Shown here piece after piece: positions 41,273 through 48,569 of a stretch of DNA of 64,000 nucleotides (positions are counted from its first letter, which is position 1; every line of letters begins with the position of its first letter). The stretch is from Thalassotalea atypica (lineage in GTDB: Bacteria; Pseudomonadota; Gammaproteobacteria; Enterobacterales; Alteromonadaceae): contig NZ_AP027364.1 of NCBI RefSeq assembly GCF_030295975.1, positions 1,488,001 through 1,552,000 on the forward strand, in the 5' to 3' direction. The notes under the pieces are model-generated. The model was not told where the DNA came from, did no database searches, and was given only the letters and a program-made list of their open reading frames with translations. Made by a program: the position numbers and the translations under genes.

Positions 41273-42961
41273 ATGTCTAACATCTTTAAATCTTCAGTCA
41301 CATTATCTATGTCACTGGCGTTAATACTATCTGGTTGTGGGGGAGGTGGTGGCTCAAGCAGCGCTAACGATGGTGATGGAAGTGCCCCAACTTCTGCGAC
41401 AGTATCTATATCAGCAAACCCAATGACAGTGATGGTAGAAGAATCTACAACAATCACTTGGTCAAGTGCTAACGCATCATCTTGTACAGCTTCTGGCGCT
41501 TGGACTGGCGAAAAGTCATTATCTGGTAGTGAATCCATTGTTATGAATGACTTTGGCGAGCAAACTTTTACACTGACATGCGGAAGTATTGCTGCAAGTA
41601 CAATTGTTACCGTTAACAGCGATAATTCAGAAGGCTCTTGTGTAAACCCTCATAGCGCAATGGTTTATGAATCATACCTAGGTGACTATGAGTCTCCAAT
41701 GCCACAAAACTTTTTTAGTGATGAAAGCTATAAAGGGGTTGGCCTTAAGGATTATGGCGTTGAGTGGATTTATAACAATTACAAAGGAAAAGGCGCTAGC
41801 TGGATCCGAGACTGTTCAGAAACACAATACATCAAATTAATGTACAGAACGACATTAAAGCGATTAAAAAATCACGGTGTAAACACAGTTTCTATCTATA
41901 ATTTCGGCTACTGGCAAGATGTTCAAGCCGACTCTTGGTTGGTGGACCATAACTCTAAGCATTTAGATGATTGGGTGATTGAATACATTGTAGAGGAAGG
42001 TCAAAAATTAGGCTTGGAGCTTCACTATATTTGGCAGTTCTTAGGACAAGATACAAATCAAAATTGGTTGTTCGACGGGCTACTTGAGACTGGTTATGTC
42101 AGAGTAGATATGCCGCTATTAAAGAAAATTATGGATACACATGAAACTCACATGTTGTGGGAAGCAGAACGCCTAGAAACACTCGGCGTAGGTGCTATTT
42201 CAGCAGATTGGAGTGCTATGTGGCTATGTTTTCATTGTGGAATAGACGAACATCACACTCAGGAAGAGACAGACGAACTTAAAGATTATTACATGGAAAG
42301 AATGGGGGGCATCATTGATAAAATTAAGGAAAGGTTCACTGGAAAAATTTATGTTGGTGATGGTCCTCAATGGAATGATAAGCGTGTATTCGATAAAGTT
42401 GACGGCATGATATTACCATTCGGACATCTACTAACAGATGATGAAGTGGCCACTGCTACTGTTGAATTAATAGCAGAGCGGGCGACTCAATTTATTGAAG
42501 ATACCCATAAACAATGGCGTTGCTTAGATAGCCAACCTTGTTGGTATAATTCAAGTGAAACTATCCCTAAAGTAATTTTTAACTTTTTTGGTCAGAGCCA
42601 CGCCTCATTTTTATCAACAGGTTGGATTGAAGATGGTTTCTGCACATCAGGAACTATCAATGGTATTACAACTGATTGTGTTCAAAGTGAAGTAAAAACC
42701 GATTTTTCTGCACAAGCAATATTTACCGAAGGGTTGTTGCGAGCCGCTGATAATCAACCTTACTTTGATACCTTAGGTACAACTACTGCGACTGGGTATT
42801 GGTTATCAGATACCTTGATACCCGATGAGAATCAACGTATCAATACCGTAGAAGGTTTTCCTAATATGTCACAATCGATTAGAGGGAAACCAGCAGAAAA
42901 AATTATTAAATATTGGTATACGGGTGAGTTTGAAGCATATGAACCAATGATCATTGATTAA
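41273..42961 (+). CDS. Surface lipoprotein with Ig-like domain and glycosidase-like barrel
   Basis: The 562-residue protein has a type II signal peptide (LILSGC, then GGGGGSSS linker). A bacterial Ig-like domain follows (SISANPMTVMVEESTTITWSS..., quoted in parts: NPMTVMVEES and TASGAWTG). The ~430-residue C-terminal part resembles a TIM-barrel glycoside hydrolase (LKRLKNHGVNTVSIYNFGYW, LGLELHYIWQFLGQD, GVGAISADWSAMW, GKIYVGDGPQWND). Acidic residues at strand ends are candidates for catalysis, but I cannot place it in a GH family. It is the only gene of cargo block B and has its own terminator. Confidence 0.65.
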   Translation: MSNIFKSSVTLSMSLALILSGCGGGGGSSSANDGDGSAPTSATVSISANPMTVMVEESTTITWSSANASSCTASGAWTGEKSLSGSESIVMNDFGEQTFTLTCGSIAASTIVTVNSDNSEGSCVNPHSAMVYESYLGDYESPMPQNFFSDESYKGVGLKDYGVEWIYNNYKGKGASWIRDCSETQYIKLMYRTTLKRLKNHGVNTVSIYNFGYWQDVQADSWLVDHNSKHLDDWVIEYIVEEGQKLGLELHYIWQFLGQDTNQNWLFDGLLETGYVRVDMPLLKKIMDTHETHMLWEAERLETLGVGAISADWSAMWLCFHCGIDEHHTQEETDELKDYYMERMGGIIDKIKERFTGKIYVGDGPQWNDKRVFDKVDGMILPFGHLLTDDEVATATVELIAERATQFIEDTHKQWRCLDSQPCWYNSSETIPKVIFNFFGQSHASFLSTGWIEDGFCTSGTINGITTDCVQSEVKTDFSAQAIFTEGLLRAADNQPYFDTLGTTTATGYWLSDTLIPDENQRINTVEGFPNMSQSIRGKPAEKIIKYWYTGEFEAYEPMIID

Positions 42962-43022
42962 TGTTTTAAGCGAACTATCACTTGATTTAAAATGCGTTTT
43001 GAAAGCCGCTAATACTTTGATG

Positions 43023-43057
43023 AACCCTCACAGTGGCACCGGTGAGGGTTTGTCTTT
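43023..43057 (+). terminator. Rho-independent terminator of the lipoprotein gene
   Basis: AACCCTCAC, loop, GTGAGGGTT, then TTGTCTTTTT. Confidence 0.8.
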
Positions 43058-43184
43058 TTAAGTAGAGGCTAAAGGATACTCATAGAAAATTTTTTATGAG
43101 GCTACTGTTTATTATTTTTATAAGAAACACCAATACTTTGGCATAATGTCAAACAATTCATCAGAAATGATCGAAGAACAACAA

Positions 43185-43430
43185 TTATTCTGTTTATCCT
43201 TAAACTCACACAAATCTTCAATAATACAAACGCCACAACGAGGCTTTCATGCTACACAGGTACAGCGACCATGCAAGTTTAGCCAGTGGTGTACATCTAT
43301 TTTGAACTCTGCGGGCACAACTTTAAGTAACTTGTTTTCTACTTCTACCACATTTTTACCCATGGTAAATTTAGTACGGTTTGAAACGCGATCAATATGT
43401 GTGTCGACTGCGATAGTCGGTCAGCCAAAA
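43185..43430 (-). pseudogene. nth: Displaced nth 3' fragment 2 (mosaic)
   Basis: The right half (43303-43420) is nearly identical to the intact nth (one difference seen), while the left half (43185-43302) differs at many sites. It has a one-base deletion near the stop and an in-frame TAG where the intact gene has a Gly codon (GGC to AGC/TAG region). It begins at the same nth codon area as the other fragments. The sharp change in identity points to a recombination endpoint inside nth. Confidence 0.92.
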
Positions 43431-43444
43431 GATAATGAAAGTAG
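43431..43444. repeat. Junction motif GATAA-N5-GTAG, copy at fragment 2
   Basis: GATAATGAAAGTAG, continuing GTGC. It shares a longer GTAGGTG-type end with the copy at fragment 3. Confidence 0.65.
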
Positions 43445-43480
43445 GTGCTAAAAGTCTTCTTAGTTGTGTCAATAGCAGAC

Positions 43481-44473
43481 TTAGAAATTATGCCCATACA
43501 TTTTGTCGAAATCAGGTATACGGGTTTCCCAAATTGGGAGCTTTTCCCCAACCATTTCTTTGAGTGTTTGTATAAATAATTTAGTTTTCATCGGCGCATT
43601 TCGGTGAGGGTAGACCGCGTGAAATGTACCATAGTCTATTAAGTTAAGGTGTGTCATTATGGGAACGAGCTTACCATCCAGTATTTCGTTTTCTATCATC
43701 TGAGCAGTAGTTACTGCCAGCATATTTCCCGCAAGTGCCGTATTAATCAGCATTTCAACTTCATTGACCCTATAAGTAGGAGTTAACTGAAAATGAGCTT
43801 CACTCCCCGAACTATCCATATACTTAAATTTATCAATGACTAGCCCTTGAGCAGAATAAACAACCGCTGGCAGACTTTCCAATTTTGGAACTGTTTTTGG
43901 AGTTCCATATTTTTGCAAAAATTCAGGAGATGCGACAATCAACAATCGATTTCTGGCAATTTGTTTAGCAATAAGATTTGACTCTTTCGGCTCACCAATA
44001 CGAAACCCTATATCAAAACCTTCACCTACAATATCAACCACTCTATCTTCAAGTAGCAACTCTACTCGAATATCTGGGTATAGGGTTTGAAACTTTAATA
44101 TTGCTTTTTGTACATATTGGCGACCTAACAATGTCGAGCTAGAAATTTTAAGTTCACCTCTTGGCTCACTATGATAGTTTTCAGCTAAACGTTTAGAGTT
44201 ATTTAGTAAGTCTCTCAATTGTTTTGCTTGGCCGACCATTTCACTCCCTGCAACAGTTAATGACAGCGAACGTGTTGTTCTATTCAATAACTGAACCCCA
44301 AGTTCATCTTCAAGCTTTACAATCTGCTTGGAAATAGCAGATCTATTTACGTTTCGGTACTCCGATACCTTTGCAAAACTGCCTAACTCAGAAACTTCTA
44401 ATAGTAGTAATAGTCTGCTTGCTAGATCCATAAATTCGCTCATTGGTTCCAATAAGGAAACATTATAATTCAT
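43481..44473 (-). CDS. LysR-family transcriptional regulator
   Basis: The 330-residue protein may start at an internal ATG (MSEFMDLAS), about ten codons in. The winged helix reads LLLLEVSELGSFAKVSEYRNV, then NRSAISKQIVKLEDELGV. A substrate-binding domain with LKISSSTLLGRQYV and RIGEPKESNL follows, of the CrgA/DsdC-like subgroup. It is divergent from the crotonase gene, its probable target. Together they form cargo block C between nth fragment 2 and intact nth. Confidence 0.88.
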   Translation of the reverse strand: MNYNVSLLEPMSEFMDLASRLLLLLEVSELGSFAKVSEYRNVNRSAISKQIVKLEDELGVQLLNRTTRSLSLTVAGSEMVGQAKQLRDLLNNSKRLAENYHSEPRGELKISSSTLLGRQYVQKAILKFQTLYPDIRVELLLEDRVVDIVGEGFDIGFRIGEPKESNLIAKQIARNRLLIVASPEFLQKYGTPKTVPKLESLPAVVYSAQGLVIDKFKYMDSSGSEAHFQLTPTYRVNEVEMLINTALAGNMLAVTTAQMIENEILDGKLVPIMTHLNLIDYGTFHAVYPHRNAPMKTKLFIQTLKEMVGEKLPIWETRIPDFDKMYGHNF

Positions 44474-44568
44474 TTTTATCTGTTTTTGGATGTCAAAAAG
44501 GATATTAAATTAGCTTCATGAACTTGTCGTGAACAATATCGATTTACGAATTCTTAAGCAAAGAGGCA

Positions 44569-45387
44569 ATGACTATGAATAAACTCATCATCACAAAAGA
44601 AGCAGGTATCGCAACTGTTTTAATTAAAAACCCGCCTGTTAATATTTTAACTATTGATTTAATTAATGAATTGAACCAGTTTATTTTGTCGTTAAAAGAT
44701 GAACGTGAAATTAAAGCCGTTGTATTTAAGTCATTTCATGACGCATTTTTTATTGCTCATCTCGATCTTAATGTTATAAATGGAACTCAGGGAGGGCAAG
44801 CTGCGTCAATAGAGTTTAATCACATGATTGCAAATATTAAAGCAATGAAGCAGCTTTCAATTGCTATTGTTGACGGTGTTGCTCGTGGTGGAGGCAATGA
44901 ATTTGTAATGGCATGTGATTTAGCTTACGGCACTGAAAACTCAGCGTTCGCTCAGCCGGAATTATATATAAATATACCTACGGGCGGCCAGGGAGCTGTA
45001 CAATTTGCTCGCCGATTAGGTAAAGGGAAGGCTCTACAAGCTTTATTAACAGGCGCAGATTTTACAGTTCAACAAGCTGAGCAATTAAACATTATCACTC
45101 AATATGTTCCTAAAATTGAGATGAATGAGTTTCTGCAACAGTTATTATTAACGGTTAGCGGTTGGGAAGTACGCGATATCGTAATGTACAAAGAGATCAT
45201 TACTGCTTCGATTATAGATGAAGATGTTGGCAGTGAATTAGAGTTGAGGTACTTTTTAGAGCGAGCAAAAGAAGAAAAAACTCAAACTATTATCGCAGCC
45301 TTTTTAAAACATGGCGGTCAATCAGAGCGTGAAGCAAATGATATTCAAGGGATTTTTGTTGATACAGCCAAAGAGTTATCAAAGTAA
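44569..45387 (+). CDS. Enoyl-CoA hydratase/isomerase (crotonase) family protein
   Basis: The 272-residue crotonase-fold protein has ITKEAGIATVLIKNPPVNIL at the N-terminus. The oxyanion-hole segments are FHDAFFIAHLDLN and VDGVARGGGNEFVMACDLAYG. A Glu in the PELYINIPTGGQGA region is in the catalytic position of several hydratases, whereas the second classic Glu is not obvious. The substrate is unknown; the family covers hydratases, isomerases and dehalogenases. The gene is controlled presumably by the divergent LysR protein. Confidence 0.82.
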   Translation: MTMNKLIITKEAGIATVLIKNPPVNILTIDLINELNQFILSLKDEREIKAVVFKSFHDAFFIAHLDLNVINGTQGGQAASIEFNHMIANIKAMKQLSIAIVDGVARGGGNEFVMACDLAYGTENSAFAQPELYINIPTGGQGAVQFARRLGKGKALQALLTGADFTVQQAEQLNIITQYVPKIEMNEFLQQLLLTVSGWEVRDIVMYKEIITASIIDEDVGSELELRYFLERAKEEKTQTIIAAFLKHGGQSEREANDIQGIFVDTAKELSK

Positions 45388-45401
45388 GCAATAGGTAATA
45401 A

Positions 45402-45437
45402 AGTTGTGACAATTCCTCTAAGGTAATTGTCACAACT
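45402..45437. other. Perfect 13-bp inverted repeat between crotonase and nth
   Basis: AGTTGTGACAATT, ten-base loop, AATTGTCACAACT. No T-run follows on either strand. It lies between convergent genes, so it may be a weak terminator, a protein site or an element end. Confidence 0.6.
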
Positions 45438-45509
45438 ACTACTACTCTATTAACTTAGAACAATCCAATTATTTTTTAATGTCTTTGGATCGCACAAAGT
45501 TAACATCAA

Positions 45510-46142
45510 TTATTCAGTCTTATCTTTAAACTCACACAAATCTTCAATAATGCAGGCGCCACAGCGTGGTTTACGAGCCACACAGGTATAACGACCATGT
45601 AGAATAAGCCAGTGATGTACATCAACCTTAAACTCTGCGGGCACAACTTTAAGTAACTTGTTTTCTACTTCTACCACATTTTTACCCATGGCAAATTTAG
45701 TACGGTTTGAAACGCGATCAATATGTGTGTCGACTGCGATAGTCGGCCAACCAAATGCGGTATTAAGTACTACGTTTGCTGTTTTTCTGCCTACACCCGG
45801 TAAGGCTTCTAGTGCTTCGCGGCTTTCTGGTACTTCACCACCATGGAGGTCTACCAACATTTGGCAAGTTTTCATGGTGTTTTCGGCTTTGGTATTAAAT
45901 AGTCCGATGGTTTTGATGTAAGACTTCAGTCCGTTTAAGCCTAAATCGAGTATTGCTTGCGGGGTATTTGCAACAGGGTAGAGTTTTGCGGTGGCTTTGT
46001 TAACGCCAACGTCTGTCGCTTGAGCTGACAGTAATACAGCAATGAGTAATTCAAACGGTGAATCAAAATTTAATTCAGTGGTCGGATTGGGGTTGTCATC
46101 GCGTAAACGTGTCAGTATTTCTAAGCGTTTTTCTTTATTCAT
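45510..46142 (-). CDS. nth: Endonuclease III (intact)
   Basis: Endonuclease III removes oxidised pyrimidines from DNA and nicks the abasic site. The 210-residue protein has the helix-hairpin-helix LPGVGRKTANVVL with the catalytic Lys. The catalytic Asp is in VDTHIDRVSNR, and the FeS-cluster cysteines are C-x6-C-x2-C-x5-C near the C-terminus. It is the last gene of the rnf operon, 26 bp after rnfE, as in E. coli rsxABCDGE-nth. Three partial copies of its 3' half lie downstream; this is the only complete one. Confidence 0.97.
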   Translation of the reverse strand: MNKEKRLEILTRLRDDNPNPTTELNFDSPFELLIAVLLSAQATDVGVNKATAKLYPVANTPQAILDLGLNGLKSYIKTIGLFNTKAENTMKTCQMLVDLHGGEVPESREALEALPGVGRKTANVVLNTAFGWPTIAVDTHIDRVSNRTKFAMGKNVVEVENKLLKVVPAEFKVDVHHWLILHGRYTCVARKPRCGACIIEDLCEFKDKTE

Positions 46143-46168
46143 TGTTATGTTATTTCTATCTATAAAAT

Positions 46169-46876
46169 TTATTGAGCATCAAAATTCACGCGAACACGCT
46201 CTATAGATTGTTCTGTTTCTTTTGGCTTACGTTCTGCTGCTTTCTCGTCAATAATATTTTTTATGGCAATCAGAAAGCCCATGGTGATGAAAGCACCTGG
46301 AGGCAGTATTGCTAATAAAAATTGGGTGTCCAATTGATATACTTCTAGTCTTAATATACTGGCCCAACTTCCTAGCAGTAAGTCGGCACCATCAAACAGT
46401 GTGCCTTGTCCTAAAATTTCACGAATAGCCCCTAGTACAACGAGAACAGCAGTGAAACCAAGCCCCATCATTAAACCATCAAAGCTGGCTTGTTTGACTG
46501 GATTTTTCGAGGCATATGCTTCAGCGCGGCCAATTATGGCGCAATTGGTTACAATTAAAGGTAGGAAAATACCAAGCGATTGATACAAACCATAAGTAAA
46601 TGCATTCATCAACAGTTGAATTAAGGTCACAAAGGCTGCGATGATCAATACAAAGATAGGGATCCGAATTTCTTTAGGTACCCATTGGCGAACAACTGAT
46701 ACCGTAGCGTTAGAGCCTACTAGCACTAACAACGTTGCCAAACCTAAACCTAAAGCATTGGTAAGTGTAGAGGTAACAGCTAACAGTGGACACAAACCTA
46801 ACAACTGGACTAATCCTGGATTATTTTTCCATAATCCTTCCCAGGCGAGATCTTTATATTCTTGTGTTATTTTCAT
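46169..46876 (-). CDS. rnfE: Rnf electron transport complex subunit RnfE
   Basis: The 235-residue integral membrane protein has six or so TM helices and belongs to the RnfA/RnfE family (NqrD-like), with [17 protein letters not shown] near the start and a later [13 protein letters not shown]. It forms part of the Na+/H+-coupled ferredoxin:NAD+ oxidoreductase core. The start overlaps the rnfG stop by four bases (ATGA). Confidence 0.95.
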   Translation of the reverse strand: MKITQEYKDLAWEGLWKNNPGLVQLLGLCPLLAVTSTLTNALGLGLATLLVLVGSNATVSVVRQWVPKEIRIPIFVLIIAAFVTLIQLLMNAFTYGLYQSLGIFLPLIVTNCAIIGRAEAYASKNPVKQASFDGLMMGLGFTAVLVVLGAIREILGQGTLFDGADLLLGSWASILRLEVYQLDTQFLLAILPPGAFITMGFLIAIKNIIDEKAAERKPKETEQSIERVRVNFDAQ

Positions 46877-47508
46877 TGATTTGTCTCACACATATTCGGT
46901 TGTTCAAAAAGCGAAGACATATTTTTGTTGAAGAATAATGCTGCTTGTCTCACTGCTTTAACTACGGCCCTAGGCGTAATGGTCGCACCGGTAAATTGAT
47001 CGAACTGTCCTCCATCTTTTTTTACCGCCCAGCGAGACTCATTCATGTCGTCAAAAGTCTTACTATCAAAACTTTTCACCCAATCACTCTTTCGTAATTC
47101 CACTTTGTCGCCTAGGCCTGGTGTTTCTTTATGCTTTAATACTCGAACACCGGTAATAGTGCCATCAACAGTAAAAGCGGAAATGATAAAAATGTTGCCA
47201 TTATAGCCATCAGGAGCAACTGAGGTAATAGCAGCCCCAGCAGCTTGCCCATTCAGCGTAGCAAGGTAGGCTATTTGTGGCGTATTTGAGCCAAGCTGTT
47301 CATCGGTAATACCAACACAGTGTTCAGACATGTCATTGTTGTGAATCGTTGCAGGAACAATACTCTTAAGTGTACTCAATAATTGAGCTTGCTCTTGTTT
47401 CTTTATTCGGTTCTTTGTGAACTCAAAGGTGATTCCAACAATCGCTGTGCAAACAATAGCGAAAATAGCGAGGATTCGAGCATTTTTCTCTATGGCCAGT
47501 TTCATCAT
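46873..47508 (-). CDS. rnfG: Rnf complex subunit RnfG (FMN-binding)
   Basis: The 211-residue protein has one N-terminal TM helix and a periplasmic FMN-binding domain. The covalent FMN threonine lies in [12 protein letters not shown] (S/TGAT motif), and [13 protein letters not shown] is also conserved. It passes electrons within the Rnf complex. It overlaps rnfD and rnfE by four bases each, so the genes are translationally coupled. Confidence 0.95.
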   Translation of the reverse strand: MMKLAIEKNARILAIFAIVCTAIVGITFEFTKNRIKKQEQAQLLSTLKSIVPATIHNNDMSEHCVGITDEQLGSNTPQIAYLATLNGQAAGAAITSVAPDGYNGNIFIISAFTVDGTITGVRVLKHKETPGLGDKVELRKSDWVKSFDSKTFDDMNESRWAVKKDGGQFDQFTGATITPRAVVKAVRQAALFFNKNMSSLFEQPNMCETNQ

Positions 47509-48566
47509 TTACGCTCCAAATCATGACCATAGGTGCGTGGTCTGGTGTATTGATCAATAAGCGGTGCTGCCATATTACACAGTAAAACGGCAAAGGCAAT
47601 TGCATCAGGGTAGCCGCCAAATTTTCTAATAAGAAACACTAGCAGGCCAGCGAGCGCACCAATAACCAGTCGTCCTTTAACGCTCGTCGCACCTGTGACA
47701 GGGTCTGTTAAGATAAAGAATGCGCCAAGCATTGTTGCACCGGAAAACCAATAGAACATGGTGGATGCATTCATATCAGGGCTGATGAAAAAGGCAACAA
47801 GAGAGCAAACAAACAAGCTGAGTAAAAAACTAACAGGGGTCGTCCAGTCTATGGCCTTTTTAACGATTAAAAATAATCCACCCAGTAAAAAACCTGCATT
47901 GACCCATTCCCAGCCGAGAGCGAAATTGTCACCAAATACAGGCGAGTTTAATCCTTCATTAATTGTATGACCAGTGGTTAGGCTCGTTTTCAATGTGTCG
48001 AGCGGTGTTGCCATGGTAAAACCATCAATACTTGTCCGCAATTGTTCTGTTGAAAAACCAGCTAGTGTATTGTTGGTAAAAATGACCGATAACGTATCTT
48101 GAAACGTTAATTCCATTGATACAAGAGACAATGGAGGTAACCAAGTGGTCATTTGTAATGGAAACGATATTAACAACATAACGTAGGCAGACATTGCAGG
48201 GTTAAAAGGATTGTGGCCTAAGCCTCCATACAACTGCTTGACAACGGCAATCGCAAAAACGCTACCTATTACGGTTACCCACCAAGGAGCGATGGCGGGT
48301 ACGCAAATGCCAATCAGTATGGCTGTTAAAATGGCGCTTCCGTCAAAAATCTGCTGGCTGATGTTTTTATTTCGCAAAGATAATACAAAAAATTCAGTCA
48401 GCAACGCAGTCATTACCGCTAGCGCAATATGAATAAGGTTGCCCCAACCGAAAAAATACCACTGCGCAAATATGCCAGGAATTGTTGCGAATATAACCAG
48501 ACGCATCAGCGCAGAGGTTTTTTGCTGTATATGATTGTGGGGAGAACTAGCTATCCAAAATGCCAT
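47505..48566 (-). CDS. rnfD: Rnf complex subunit RnfD
   Basis: The 353-residue polytopic membrane protein of the NqrB/RnfD family begins AFWIASSPHNHIQQKTSALM and has about nine TM helices. The covalent FMN site is in DPVTGATSVKGRL. It carries part of the ion path of the complex. It lies three bases from rnfC and overlaps rnfG. Confidence 0.95.
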   Translation of the reverse strand: MAFWIASSPHNHIQQKTSALMRLVIFATIPGIFAQWYFFGWGNLIHIALAVMTALLTEFFVLSLRNKNISQQIFDGSAILTAILIGICVPAIAPWWVTVIGSVFAIAVVKQLYGGLGHNPFNPAMSAYVMLLISFPLQMTTWLPPLSLVSMELTFQDTLSVIFTNNTLAGFSTEQLRTSIDGFTMATPLDTLKTSLTTGHTINEGLNSPVFGDNFALGWEWVNAGFLLGGLFLIVKKAIDWTTPVSFLLSLFVCSLVAFFISPDMNASTMFYWFSGATMLGAFFILTDPVTGATSVKGRLVIGALAGLLVFLIRKFGGYPDAIAFAVLLCNMAAPLIDQYTRPRTYGHDLERK

Positions 48567-48569
48567 AAG

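Noticed and set aside
32215-46142. Integron cassette array
   Set aside because: The repeats are coding-gene 3' ends of ~170-245 bp, not attC hairpins, and no integron integrase is present.
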